Counted from the first letter of the stretch, positions 21,108-31,700 are shown. The stretch: DNA of 32,466 nt from an uncultured Methylococcaceae bacterium (GCA_903945375.1 CAJAVP010000090.1:1-32466), one strand, 5' to 3'. Notes: generated by a model not told the origin, from the letters alone. Numbers and translations are program-made.

Positions 21108-23885
21108 ATGGCATTTATAAGCACCGAAAACTTAACAGCCTATTGGCATTTGATATTTTTAGGCTTAATTATTCTTGTATTATTAGGATATTTTATCGCC
21201 AAATTTCTATTTCCTGCTTGGCGATTAATAAGAGATTTAAGTCAAGCGATTAAAGCGATCCAATCACTAAAAAGCTCAACAGCCAATGGTCAGGTCATCA
21301 GCATTGACCTTGTTAACAAGCTGATGACAAATCAAAAGCTAGAACATTGCTGGACTGAATTCGCCCAAACTTTGCATAAGCAAACTACCCCTGATGACAT
21401 GGGACAAGAGCGAGTGAAGTGTTGGCGTTCCACGATTCCAGCAGAAGTGTTTTTTAATGTTGAAACGCTGATTGCCGTGGAACTTAAAACCGAATATTTC
21501 AAGCATCAACCGGGCATTCTGACCGGTATAGGCATTATCGGCACGTTTGCAGGATTGTTGCGGGGGCTGTCAACTTTTTCAGTTAGCAGCGATCCTGAAA
21601 CAGTTCGCCTTAGTCTTGATACGCTGATTCATGGGGTACGCGAAGCTTTTTTTGTCTCGCTTTCTGCTATTGCTCTGGCAATGCTGACTACTTTAGCTGA
21701 AAAATTGATTGTCACGCACTGTATCAAACAGGTTGAAGCGTTGTGCCAGTTAATCGATAGCTTATTTGAAAGTGGGGCGGGTGAGGAATATTTAGCACGA
21801 TTAGTCAACGCAGGAGAAAGCAGTGCAACACAAACCGCACAACTTAAAGACGCGCTGGTTACAGACTTGAAAGAAATGCTAACAGAAATTATCCATCAGC
21901 AAACCGAAGCCATTGCCGGAAGCTTTGCAACCAGTTCCAATGACAGCGGCAATCGTATTGCCCAAGCTATTTCAGAAAGTTTAAATGAGCCATTGCAAAA
22001 AATTGCGGCGGCAGTCAATACCACCACCGATAATAATGGCGAAGTGGTGACACGAGCGTTGAACGAAGTCTTACTGACTTTTTCACAGCAAATGCAAGAT
22101 ATGTTTGGCGGGCAAATGGGCGACATCAGCCAATTACTCCAACAAACCACCACGGCAATGCAATCAACTGTTGCCCGCTTTGATCAGCTTACCCATAATT
22201 TGGGTGATGCTGGAAAAAACGCCGCCGATGTGATGAGTGAGCGATTAAGTACCGCACTTGAATCAATGGAAGCCAGGCAACTCGCTTTAAATCACACCAT
22301 GACAGAGTTTGTCACGCAATTACGTGAGATGACACAAACCTCGCAATCGGAAACCAGTAGCCAACTCCAACAAACTTTAGCTTTACTGGGTGAACAGGTA
22401 GCGGCGATGACTCATCAACTCCAACAACAAGCCCAAGCTGCCGCTGATAATCATCAACATCAACAAGACAAGTTACAACAAAATGCCTCCGCGCTCGCGC
22501 AAGAATTGGCAACTCAAGTGCAAACCAGCATGTCTGCCATGCAGCAGCAACTGGTCAGTATGATTGAGCTGATGAAAGAACAAGCCAATCAAACCGCGTC
22601 GAGTAACGCAGAACAGCAAAAATCCCTTACTCAGCATACGCAACAGACAGTAGAGGCACTCACCAACAGATTAGAATCCAGTTTAGCGACTATCGATGAG
22701 CAAGCGAAAATAGCCCAGTCTACAATGCAGCAACAACTTCAACTAATGGTTGATGCGTTAAAAACTAATGCCGAGCGGACAGTATCAGCACAGGATGAAC
22801 AACAAAATCGGTTTTTACAAAATGTTGCAATGACCACTGAACGCCTTCAAACGCAAGCCCAAGCCGCCGCTGATAACCATCAAAACCAACAAGACAAATT
22901 ACAACAAAATGCCTCTGCCCTCGCACAAGAATTAGCAACTCAAGTGCAAACCAGTATGGCAATCATCGACGACCAAGCAAAAACCTCGCAATTCGTAGTG
23001 CAAGAGCAATTACAGGTGATGGTCGAGGCACTTAAACTAAACGCAGTACAATCAACCGCCGCGCAAAATACCCAACAACGCCGACTTTTTGAAAATATGG
23101 AAACCGCTCTGGTTTCCCTAAATGAAAAAGTCGAGAAAACTGTTAGCACCCTAAATAAAACAGTCACCGATTTCGGGACGTTAATGTCCCAACAAGCACA
23201 ACAGTCCTCAGATTCAAACCAGGCGACACAGCGCCAACTCGCTGAACAATCGACGCGATTAATCGAGCAACTAACCCAGCAAGTCCAAGCCATGACAGCG
23301 CAAACTAATAACGCTGTCGCGTCGATGCAAACAGCGGTTGCCTCCATGAGAGATGTCACCAAAGATAATAGCCAACGTATGGAAAGCAGTGCTGGAACGT
23401 TGTCACTAGCAGCCGATAATTTTGCCAAAGCGGGTAACAGTGTGGCGGGTGTTATTCAACAAAGCGGAATCGTCAGCGACAAAATGGCGACTACCACCAT
23501 TGCACTCAACACGGCTGCCGATACCGTACAAGCCGCTGTTAAGGATTACCATCAAGCGGGTCAAACCATGTCGACAATGCTCGACGCATTAAAAGCCACC
23601 GTTGACATCGCTAAACAGGATGCTAGCGTCTCGCAAGCCTTAGTTAACCAGATCAAACAATCAGCTGAACAGTTACAACAGGTGCAATCATCGGTTGATG
23701 TATTTTTTAAAGCCGTATGTGATGAACTAGCAAACGCCCACGAAGAATTTGCCAACAATGTTGTCAAAGGCTTGAAATCCAGCAACACGGCCTATCAGAA
23801 AGAACTCAAAAATGCGGTGGACTACCTGAAAACCGCTATCGAAGAATTAGGTGAAGTTGCTGAAAAAATACCGACGCGGAGATAA
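21108..23885 (+). CDS. zorA: ZorA, MotA-like proton-channel subunit with long tail, 925 aa
   Basis: ATG at 21108 is six bases after AAAGGA; an upstream TTG at 21060 is less likely. A transmembrane helix (residues about 12-36) is followed by a MotA/TolQ/ExbB-type core with helices near 138-155 (GILTGIGIIGTFAGLLRGL) and 178-200. The remaining 700 residues are a Gln/Ala-rich, apolipoprotein-like coiled tail containing an internal duplication. In Zorya, ZorA forms a pentameric channel around ZorB and its tail projects into the cytoplasm as a long rod that transmits a phage signal. First gene of a complete type I operon. The stop is 3 bases before zorB. Confidence 0.95.
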   Translation: MAFISTENLTAYWHLIFLGLIILVLLGYFIAKFLFPAWRLIRDLSQAIKAIQSLKSSTANGQVISIDLVNKLMTNQKLEHCWTEFAQTLHKQTTPDDMGQERVKCWRSTIPAEVFFNVETLIAVELKTEYFKHQPGILTGIGIIGTFAGLLRGLSTFSVSSDPETVRLSLDTLIHGVREAFFVSLSAIALAMLTTLAEKLIVTHCIKQVEALCQLIDSLFESGAGEEYLARLVNAGESSATQTAQLKDALVTDLKEMLTEIIHQQTEAIAGSFATSSNDSGNRIAQAISESLNEPLQKIAAAVNTTTDNNGEVVTRALNEVLLTFSQQMQDMFGGQMGDISQLLQQTTTAMQSTVARFDQLTHNLGDAGKNAADVMSERLSTALESMEARQLALNHTMTEFVTQLREMTQTSQSETSSQLQQTLALLGEQVAAMTHQLQQQAQAAADNHQHQQDKLQQNASALAQELATQVQTSMSAMQQQLVSMIELMKEQANQTASSNAEQQKSLTQHTQQTVEALTNRLESSLATIDEQAKIAQSTMQQQLQLMVDALKTNAERTVSAQDEQQNRFLQNVAMTTERLQTQAQAAADNHQNQQDKLQQNASALAQELATQVQTSMAIIDDQAKTSQFVVQEQLQVMVEALKLNAVQSTAAQNTQQRRLFENMETALVSLNEKVEKTVSTLNKTVTDFGTLMSQQAQQSSDSNQATQRQLAEQSTRLIEQLTQQVQAMTAQTNNAVASMQTAVASMRDVTKDNSQRMESSAGTLSLAADNFAKAGNSVAGVIQQSGIVSDKMATTTIALNTAADTVQAAVKDYHQAGQTMSTMLDALKATVDIAKQDASVSQALVNQIKQSAEQLQQVQSSVDVFFKAVCDELANAHEEFANNVVKGLKSSNTAYQKELKNAVDYLKTAIEELGEVAEKIPTRR
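22431..22958 (+). repeat. Internal duplication in the zorA tail
   Basis: Two 102-base copies at 22431-22532 and 22857-22958 are nearly identical in protein: each reads AQAAADNHQ, one variable residue, QQDKLQQNASALAQELATQ, then VQTSM. Nucleotide differences are mostly silent. The copies lie 426 bases apart, an exact multiple of three, so the duplication keeps frame and lengthens the coiled-coil rod. Confidence 0.9.
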
Positions 23886-23888
23886 ACC

Positions 23889-24614
23889 ATGTTTGGTGCT
23901 CGAATCACACTAAGTAAAAAGTTAAAGGACGAAGCGGAAAAACCGTTTTGGATTTCCTTCGCCGATTTAATGACTGCGCTAATGGTAATGTTTCTACTGG
24001 TCATGAGTGTCGCCTTGTTAGCTGTAACGAAAACCGTTTCTGAAGAACAGCTTGCTGTCGATGCTAGAAAAGACGCTATCGAAAAATTACTAGATGACGT
24101 AGAAAAAGCCGCCAAAGAAGCCCCACAATTTACAGGCATCCACGTCAATCGTGACCGGCAGGTGATTGATTTTGGAGATCGCGCACGTTTTGATACCGCT
24201 AGCCATTTACTCAATAAAGATCAATCGCAATTATTACGCACCTTTATTCCGTATGTGTTGGATATTGCTAACAGCGAGCTGGGTAAAGACTGGCTGAAAC
24301 GCATCGTTGTGGAAGGCTTTGCCGACAAACGCGGCAGTTATTTGCTCAATCTTAATTTGAGTATGCAGCGCAGTCAGCGCGTACTTTGTGTCTTGTTAGC
24401 CAAACCCAATGAAGGTGAAGCAGAACTCTCAGCGCAACAGCATGAGGACATCCGCCAACTCTTTCTGGTCGGCGGTTATTCCTCTAATTCACAAAAAGAT
24501 ACCTTGGAAGAAAGTCGCCGAATTGAATTACGATTAGAATTTAGAGGGATAAAAGAATCTGCTCGCACATCACCGCCCGCCGCAGAAGATAATTTTGGCA
24601 CGTGTGCCCTTTAG
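23889..24614 (+). CDS. zorB: ZorB, MotB/OmpA-like stator subunit, 241 aa
   Basis: A single transmembrane helix (residues about 20-47) contains FADLMTALM with Asp 26, the position expected to carry protons in the MotB-like channel. A short linker leads to an OmpA-like peptidoglycan-binding domain (about 100-220: VVEGFADKRGS, NLNLSMQRSQRVLCVLL, ESRRIELRLEF). With ZorA it makes an envelope-anchored proton-driven complex that detects infection. The gene begins 3 bases after zorA. The next gene starts 9 bases after its stop and carries its own site (AGGAGA). Confidence 0.95.
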   Translation: MFGARITLSKKLKDEAEKPFWISFADLMTALMVMFLLVMSVALLAVTKTVSEEQLAVDARKDAIEKLLDDVEKAAKEAPQFTGIHVNRDRQVIDFGDRARFDTASHLLNKDQSQLLRTFIPYVLDIANSELGKDWLKRIVVEGFADKRGSYLLNLNLSMQRSQRVLCVLLAKPNEGEAELSAQQHEDIRQLFLVGGYSSNSQKDTLEESRRIELRLEFRGIKESARTSPPAAEDNFGTCAL

Positions 24615-24623
24615 GAGAAAAAG

Positions 24624-26372
24624 ATGACTGGATATGTGTGTATCGCTATGCTGGAAGACCCGCCTTATAACATGATTGTTGCAGCAACGAATGACAAGCC
24701 TGAAGATTGGTTGGAAGATTTGCCATTGCCAAGTCACTTGCTGTGCTACGAGCGATTTAAAGACCCCGATGTGATTGTCAAGCAATGCTTGAAACAACTC
24801 AAGGTAGAAGGTGTTAATGCTAAAGCGGACAAGGCGTTCTCGGCATCCGCGCCGTTGGTGATGCGAATATTTTTATCAATTTATGATGAAGCACGAAGCA
24901 ATAATCTCATTGTCGACAACGAGGAAGACAGTGGTTTGGGCGAGGACTATTATGACCAAGCCCTATTGCTGGATTTAGAAGACGAGGAACGCGTTGAATT
25001 ACTGAAACGTGCTGCCGAGGCCGGTGTCCAACCTGCGATTCATGACGTACTTGAAGCCTATTATTATGGCTGGGGTTGTGAAAGAGATATGGAAGCAGTT
25101 GTGGATTGGCTATTTGACAATAATATTGTCCTGACAGGGGAGCTTTGGGATATTGTCAGGGAGTTTTTTGATGATGAGCAACGATTTAGGGTACTCACCT
25201 TAGCCTCAGCCACAGGTTACATTCCGGCTTTAATTGAGCTGGCTCAAGCTTATTACAATGGTTGGGGAGTTGAAAATGATCCAGCGAAAGCGTTAGCTCT
25301 TGCAGAAAAAATCGATATAAACAAGCTGGATTTGCTTGAAAGAACGGGTGGATGGAAGTCATCAGGCATTTATATGGGAGTGTTAGCTGACATATATGAC
25401 TGCTTAGCTGACGATTACGATGGTGGAACTGAAAAGATATTTGAGGATTCAAGTAAAGCCCAGAAGCTTTATAAAAAAGCTCTCACTATTAATCTGCGTT
25501 TGGCAAACTCTGACCTAAAAGATAGCGATAGCGCTTATTTTTACTTATACCTATCCTATTATTATGGTAGGGGTGTTAAAAAAGACCTAAACGAAGCCTT
25601 AAAATGGATAATGAAGGGCATCGAAGTACAGCCATCATGTATATATTTTGGAGGTGCAACTAAAATTTTACTGGAAGCCAAACAAAAATCACGCGCTGAA
25701 AAGCTTTGGCGGCAATATTTCAATTGGCTGAAATCGTGCGACGACCTTGAAAAGATAAGTTCATCGGAAATTCACCCTTACCAACAGCAAGTAGAAAATT
25801 TCGATATATCCCCTATTCACACTGAAAACGATGTTAAAGTCATTCGTGAATTAACCAAAAAATCTCAAGACAAAGGTATTAAAGAATTCATTACCTGGCT
25901 AAATAAGACACGTTTGGTATCGGCAAAATTTATAAAGCAAGATAGCATGGCTGAAGATACGAAAACGGGTTTGATGTGGTTACGTTTCGCTCATGGGCAA
26001 GTTTGGCAAAATGGCACGGCAGAGGGTGATGTAAAATACGTAAGTTGGAATGAGGCTTCTAAAGTGATCAACAATTTTAATCGACGTAAGTATGGAGGCT
26101 ATACGGATTGGAGGTTGCCAACGATTGATGAGTTGAAACTTTTGATTGACAAGATCAAAGGCGAAGAAGGCAACTACATAGATGCAGACGTTTTTCCGAA
26201 TAATGTCGGCGGTTGGTTTTGGTCGTCTTCGCCTTTCACTTACGACAGTGATGATCGCTTATGGTGGTTTGTGTATTTCGATAGTGGTAATGACAACATG
26301 GTCAACAAGCACAGCGACTACGCTGTACGGCTCGTGCGTGGAAATGCAATTCATAAATCAATCAGCAGTTAA
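24624..26372 (+). CDS. Degenerate GIY-YIG / Sel1-repeat / DUF1566 protein, 582 aa
   Basis: Not a standard Zorya gene. The N-terminal 95 residues (TGYVCIAMLEDPPYNM, then LLCYERFKDPDVIVKQCLKQL and KAFSASAPLVMRIF) follow the layout of T5orf172/GIY-YIG domains, but the lysine, arginine and glutamate usually needed for nuclease action are missing or replaced, so it is probably inactive. Residues about 100-340 hold Sel1-type repeats (YYYGWGCERDMEAVVDW, YYNGWGVENDPAKALAL, YYYGRGVKKDLNEALKW) that form a protein-binding solenoid. From about 450 there is a DUF1566/C-type-lectin-like domain (KTGLMWLRF, GYTDWRLPTIDEL, GGWFWSSSPF, AVRLVRGN). An accessory sensor or adaptor for this Zorya system is inferred. 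AGGAGA lies at 24613-24618. Confidence 0.8.
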   Translation: MTGYVCIAMLEDPPYNMIVAATNDKPEDWLEDLPLPSHLLCYERFKDPDVIVKQCLKQLKVEGVNAKADKAFSASAPLVMRIFLSIYDEARSNNLIVDNEEDSGLGEDYYDQALLLDLEDEERVELLKRAAEAGVQPAIHDVLEAYYYGWGCERDMEAVVDWLFDNNIVLTGELWDIVREFFDDEQRFRVLTLASATGYIPALIELAQAYYNGWGVENDPAKALALAEKIDINKLDLLERTGGWKSSGIYMGVLADIYDCLADDYDGGTEKIFEDSSKAQKLYKKALTINLRLANSDLKDSDSAYFYLYLSYYYGRGVKKDLNEALKWIMKGIEVQPSCIYFGGATKILLEAKQKSRAEKLWRQYFNWLKSCDDLEKISSSEIHPYQQQVENFDISPIHTENDVKVIRELTKKSQDKGIKEFITWLNKTRLVSAKFIKQDSMAEDTKTGLMWLRFAHGQVWQNGTAEGDVKYVSWNEASKVINNFNRRKYGGYTDWRLPTIDELKLLIDKIKGEEGNYIDADVFPNNVGGWFWSSSPFTYDSDDRLWWFVYFDSGNDNMVNKHSDYAVRLVRGNAIHKSISS

Positions 26373-26443
26373 TTAAATCATTCGACCGCAAAAGTCTGAT
26401 AATACCTTTCATGTACAATCAATTTATTAGCGAGAATAACCCT

Positions 26444-26689
26444 ATGTCTATTTTATCAAGCCACGGCGATGTCCACATCCCCGACTATCTTATCCATGCA
26501 CTGGGCTTAAAACCGGGTGTCGAGCTAGCGCTTGAACGCCAAGGCGACGCGATTGTGATGCGTCCGGTTAAAACAAATAAAAGCTCACGGGTTGAAGAGG
26601 GGCCAAAAATTTTGGCTTATACCGGAATGACAGTTAGCTTAGAAGAAATGGACGATGCTATTGCCAAAGGCGCGGTGCAATCACTGTGA
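26444..26689 (+). CDS. vapB: VapB-type antitoxin (AbrB/SpoVT fold), 81 aa
   Basis: ATG at 26444 was chosen since family similarity begins with SILSSHGDVHIPDYLIHALG; the earlier in-frame ATG at 26411 has no ribosome binding site. The first 45 residues form an AbrB-type swapped-hairpin DNA-binding domain (VHIPDYLIHALGLKPGVELAL, then VMRPVK), and the C-terminal part would wrap the toxin. Such antitoxins neutralise the PIN toxin and repress their own operon. A possible -10 box GATAAT at 26398-26403 could give the pair its own promoter. It overlaps vapC by 4 bases (GTGA). Confidence 0.88.
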   Translation: MSILSSHGDVHIPDYLIHALGLKPGVELALERQGDAIVMRPVKTNKSSRVEEGPKILAYTGMTVSLEEMDDAIAKGAVQSL

Positions 26690-27093
26690 AGTCGATCGAT
26701 ACCAATATCTTGGTGCGCTACTATGCACAAGATGATGCATTGCAATCACCTCTTGCCCTGAGTATTTTCAGGGATGAACCCGAACTATGGGTGACAAAAA
26801 CCGTTTTGCTTGAGTTTTTTTGGGTTTTGACTCAGGTTGATAAATTTCGATTTTCAACCGAACAATTCATGTCTGTTTTTGAACATCTACAAGGCTTGCC
26901 AAATATCCTTATCGAGGATGCGCTTTCGTTCCGAACTGCTATTGAGTGGTGTCGTGCTGGCCTTGAATTTCCAGATGCCTTGCACTTAGCGGCATCAGAG
27001 ACTTGTACTACATTTTTGACGTTTGATGACCGTAAATTTGCACGTCGTGCCCAACGTCTTAACTTAAAGCCCATTTGTGAAATCCCTGCATGA
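26686..27093 (+). CDS. vapC: VapC-type PIN-domain ribonuclease toxin, 135 aa
   Basis: The GTG start at 26686 overlaps the antitoxin stop. The PIN acidic centre is complete: Asp 5 (SIDTN), Glu 43 (LLEFFW), Asp 97 (FPDALHL) and Asp 114 or 115 (FLTFDDRKFA). VapC toxins cleave tRNA or rRNA when freed from VapB, slowing growth. Its stop overlaps the zorC start by 4 bases (ATGA), so the pair is locked into the Zorya operon and zorC translation may depend on it. That coupling is unusual for Zorya. Confidence 0.93.
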   Translation: MKSIDTNILVRYYAQDDALQSPLALSIFRDEPELWVTKTVLLEFFWVLTQVDKFRFSTEQFMSVFEHLQGLPNILIEDALSFRTAIEWCRAGLEFPDALHLAASETCTTFLTFDDRKFARRAQRLNLKPICEIPA

Positions 27094-28772
27094 ATCTAAT
27101 TCCCGCCTTTCGTGCCCGCTTACAGCAAATCAATGCTGAAATATTACAATCCCCCATTCCCCACCTAGCGGCAGAAATGGCGCAAACTACCCAGCGTTTA
27201 CGTATGGAATACGGTGACATTTCACGCGGCTCGGGTGATCAACACAGTATTGCTACAGCGGTGATTGATTACCTGAACACCCAGCAGTTAAGCACTTATC
27301 GCGACATCAAACGGGTGTGTTTTGGTCTTTCCTCCCAATATGGTATTCCCTTAACCCGTATAATTGAACATGACGTGCTGTTTCCTAAGCTGCTCAATGA
27401 GGTCGAGCGCTTACAATCAGAACCACGTCCGTTTCGCCGTTGCTTTCAAGGCTTGCTGAAAGCGTATTTCCGTTATCCAGGGCAGCAAACAACACACGCC
27501 ATAGGGCATGAAAATTGGTTGGTCTTGCGGGACTTTCTGGCCAAGCACTGCAAGGCGTTAAAACAGCAAAAGCCGGTATTAGAATGGACACAAGCTTTGT
27601 ATGAACATCGTAATTTGTTGGCAGACAATCCTTGTCACGTTTACGGTTCAGCGATGCTAACTGGCGATCAGTCTGTAGTTGAGATGCTTAAAACACGGCT
27701 GGGTATTGATGATGATACGTGGGTCATGGAGGAACTGGTATTGGCACAAGTGCAAGCGGCAACTAAATTACAGGATGAAGAATTCAAGGTACAACTGCTA
27801 CCGTTGGTGCAACTGTTGGAACGGCATTCAGGCTTGATTACCCGAGGCTTGGCGTTATTGCTGAAACGTTATGAAGCGTGCGCGGAACATTCTGATCTCC
27901 CTAGCTTGCGTGAAGTGGCCTTACGAGAATGGAAAAGTCCTTGGTTGGAAGCGAATAAACCATTGTGGCACGCCCAGATTGGCGTAGCGGCGACTAATAT
28001 GGTGAGTTTGTGGTTAAAAAAACGTTCGATTCAAGATTTCTTTGAGTTATTGCAGGCAGACGGACAAGCCGACCGACAAAGGATGGAATTTTGGCTTAAA
28101 TACGCCGAAGCGATTGATGACATTTGGCTGGCGTTAGGCTTAAACAGTCTTTACAACAACAAACCCGATTATTCACGTATCCGTCGTAACATGAGTGGTC
28201 GTTATATGGCGTTAGAAGGCGGGACATACAATCAAGATAACGCTTTTTTAATGCGTATCGGTGGCTATGTGTTCATCGAATTCGGCAAACAAAATAATGC
28301 CTGTCATGTATTTAGAGCAGATAACCTGCCGTTTAAGTTTGGGCAAAAATCGGTGTTAGGCACTCAGGATGGGCTGAAAAATAAATTCCATCCAGGACAT
28401 TGCGAAACCTTAACGCACAGTGAAGGCTGGCAATGGAAATTTGCAAATTTTTTACGTGCTTATGCCCATGCAGCGCCCAGCGACGATAAGCCTATAGTCG
28501 TGTCGGCTTCAGCTCGCCATACAACCCATACGACAAGCCGCTCCATACCACCAACAGAGTCATCATCACAACCGGTTTCTACTCAGCAATCGGCAACGTT
28601 TGACATCGGGCACGTATTGGCATTTTGTAAAGAACGGAAGCTGAAAGTAGAGGATCACCGAAGTCACGGCGGAGCGATTTGGATTCGTATTTCTGAAACC
28701 CATGAGGTCAGTGCAATATTAAAAAGCTTAGGCTTTCGTTATAAAACCGGTAAAGGCTGGTGGCAGACCTAA
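27090..28772 (+). CDS. zorC: ZorC, EH-signature effector, 560 aa
   Basis: The N-terminal 300 residues are helical. The central EH-signature region (about 340-465) includes FWLKYAEAIDDIWLALG, AFLMRIGGYVFIEFGKQNN and FHPGHCETLTHSEGWQWKF, supplying the conserved Glu and His. After a Ser/Thr/Pro-rich linker a small C-terminal domain (about 505-560: LAFCKERKLKVEDHRSHGG, LGFRYKTGKGWWQT) ends the protein. ZorC is one of the two cytosolic partners of type I Zorya and is thought to bind DNA at the infection site. It overlaps vapC by 4 bases and touches zorD by one (TAATG). Confidence 0.92.
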   Translation: MNLIPAFRARLQQINAEILQSPIPHLAAEMAQTTQRLRMEYGDISRGSGDQHSIATAVIDYLNTQQLSTYRDIKRVCFGLSSQYGIPLTRIIEHDVLFPKLLNEVERLQSEPRPFRRCFQGLLKAYFRYPGQQTTHAIGHENWLVLRDFLAKHCKALKQQKPVLEWTQALYEHRNLLADNPCHVYGSAMLTGDQSVVEMLKTRLGIDDDTWVMEELVLAQVQAATKLQDEEFKVQLLPLVQLLERHSGLITRGLALLLKRYEACAEHSDLPSLREVALREWKSPWLEANKPLWHAQIGVAATNMVSLWLKKRSIQDFFELLQADGQADRQRMEFWLKYAEAIDDIWLALGLNSLYNNKPDYSRIRRNMSGRYMALEGGTYNQDNAFLMRIGGYVFIEFGKQNNACHVFRADNLPFKFGQKSVLGTQDGLKNKFHPGHCETLTHSEGWQWKFANFLRAYAHAAPSDDKPIVVSASARHTTHTTSRSIPPTESSSQPVSTQQSATFDIGHVLAFCKERKLKVEDHRSHGGAIWIRISETHEVSAILKSLGFRYKTGKGWWQT

Positions 28773-31700
28773 TGAAATTGACAAGTTTATGGCCGTTCAA
28801 AACCCGCCATCAACCCAGATTGACAACAACGCCCAGTCATCACCTCATTGTCCAGTGTGAAAACGACGGAATTTATTACGGCGCTGCCCCCGATTTAACC
28901 GATTGGTCAAATCAATGGCAATGTTTTGGGCAAGACTCCGCCAGTATCAGCCTATTAAATCAACTTGGGGATTTAGGGCATATTCAAGGCATTGACGAGC
29001 AACTATTCTTAAATTGGGAATCGCTTTATCTGCTTTTGGCAGATGAAGCAGATAATGCAAGCGAACTACTCACGTTATTGAAATTACCTGAATTCAGCGA
29101 TTTTCGCCCCAGTCTTGCCAGCCAAGGTTCTTTGGAAGACTTAGATTTTCGCATCACTTTGGGTGATTGGTCTGATACTCAAGGACACAAACTTATTACG
29201 CCACCGGAGATAACCGGCGCAATCATCCAGTCGCAACATCAACGTTTTTTACTGACCGAAGCCGTTTGGCATCTGGTTCGTGAAGTGCGGGCATTTTATG
29301 CTATGCCGAAAGCCAATAGGACACCCCTGACACATCGGCAATCTTGGAGCGTAATACGCCGTCATGCCTGCGTTGCCGGTGTGCCAATGGCGGATTTTTT
29401 ACAACGCACAGTAGTGCTGTCACCAGAAAAGCTGTTGCTGCATTTACACAAATCAGCCGCATTAGACAGTCAAACCGTGCAGGTAGAGCCAGATTTTGAG
29501 GGCGCACCGCCACAATGGCTAAACACCTTTGACAAAAACACCAGCGTTCCAGAACGTTATGATATTCCAGATGGGCAAGGTATTGTTCAAGTATTAGTCG
29601 CACCTCAAGTGCGCTCCGTATTGCAGGAATTACGCCGCTGGCCCGGACGTTATGTTGCCGGGCAACGCGCCGAAGCATTCATCCGCAACCCGTATGCCGC
29701 GTTGGGTGACGATGCCGTTACCGTTATTGATGAAAGCCAATTTGAACAAGCCAGAGAAAATGCAGGCATTGAGTTTGAACGATTTTTTATCGATGTTGAA
29801 GCGGATGATCATGGCAAAATTATCGGCGTTGCGTTACGGATAGAATCAACTTCAATGCAAAATCCGCAAAGTAGCCGTTATCAATTTGCCGATACCGGGC
29901 AGCTTGAGACGTTTATCACACGTTACGAAAAGCGCATTCTAGGTGGCTTTCAATGTGTTTTTTGGGAAGGTTACGAGCTTGAAATTTTAGGTGATGCCGA
30001 CTATCAACTAGCACAGTTAAAACGTATTCTGTCGGAATGGTTGTCAGCACCCCACGTGAGCATTACCTATGCCGATATTTTTGATCTCAACCGCTATTCT
30101 GATCGGGTTGAAGGGATAGGCATTGAAAAACACTATGTCTCGCCGTTTATTGCACGTAAAACTGACGAGGAAGGCTGGCTGCCGTCCAATGTCGAGTTTG
30201 GACTCGTATTCACACCAGACGATTCATCTGAGCCGGTTCATCTGCAATTAAGTAAAACCGATAGAGCCGTTATTCGAGAGGCGATCATTCAGGCAGAGCA
30301 TCAGGGTTTAACTGAAGTTAATATTCCCGGTGTTGACAAGCCCGTTGCGCTAGCCGAAGCCAAGCAACTGATTGAAACCATTCATACCGCAGAAGCGCAG
30401 GTAAAAAAAGGACAATTTAATCCTAAACAACCTAAAGCCCCCACGCAGTCATTGGTGCTGAAAAGTAATATCAACACCGTCGATTATCAAGAGAGCAGAA
30501 AGCAAGCGTTAGAACTACCCAGTGATCGGCAAGCTGACTTGCCTAGCACTTTGCTGGCATCAATCGCTCTCAAACAGCATCAGTTACAAGGCGTCGCCTG
30601 GTTGCAACATCTTTGGCATCATGCCCCGCAACACTGTCGAGGCGCATTGTTAGCCGATGACATGGGATTGGGTAAGACGCTGCAAATTCTTACTTTTATA
30701 GCCCGTTGCCTAGAAGATAACCCAAAGCTTGAACCGGCGCTCATCGTCGCACCCGTGTCATTGCTGGAAAACTGGCAGGAAGAAATCGCCAAGTTTTTTA
30801 TTCCTCACGCATTACCGGTTTTAATGCTCTATGGCGCAAATTTGCGCGATAAAAAACTCGCTAAATCAGAGATTGATCCGCAATTAGTCCGTGAGGGGTT
30901 GGTCAAATTTTTAGCCCCCAATTGGTTAGGTTCTGCCAAGGTGGTACTAACCACTTATGAAACGCTACGAGATTTAGAATTTTCCTTAGCCGCTCAACAT
31001 TGGTCGATTATGGTTTGTGATGAAGCACAAAAAATTAAAAATCCTAACGCATTAGTGACGCGATCTGCTAAAAAACAAAATGTTCGTCTAAAAATAGCCT
31101 GTACGGGTACGCCGGTTGAAAACTCATTAGCCGATATTTGGTGTTTGTTTGACTTCATCCAGCCAGGATTATTGGGCGCGTTAAACGACTTTGGGTCACG
31201 CTATCGTCGACCTATTGAAGCTAAAACCGATGAAGAAAAAGCCCGTGTTAATGAATTACAGGCGTTAATTGAACCGCAAACGCTACGCCGCACCAAAGCA
31301 CAAGTTGCTAAAGACTTACCGCGTAAAATCGAAGTTGAAAGTTGTCGAAACATACCCTTATCGGCTTATCAGCGGGATTTATATCAGCAGGCTGTTCAAG
31401 CCCATCGGGAGAAACGCGCAGACAGTGCCGTCAATAATCATTTGGGGCTGATCCAATATCTGCGACAACTCTGTACAAACCCTTATCCTGTAGGTGATAA
31501 AACTAAGCTTGATGAGTCCTTAACAAAGAGAGAAATAAAATCGCCAAAATTGAAATGGCTTTTAAGCGTGTTGGAAGATATTCAACAGAAAAACGAAAAA
31601 GTTATCGTGTTTGTTGAGTTTCTTGACCTGCAACGTCAACTCCAACGTTATATTGCGGAGCGTTATCAACTACTACCTGACATTATCAATGGTTCTACAT

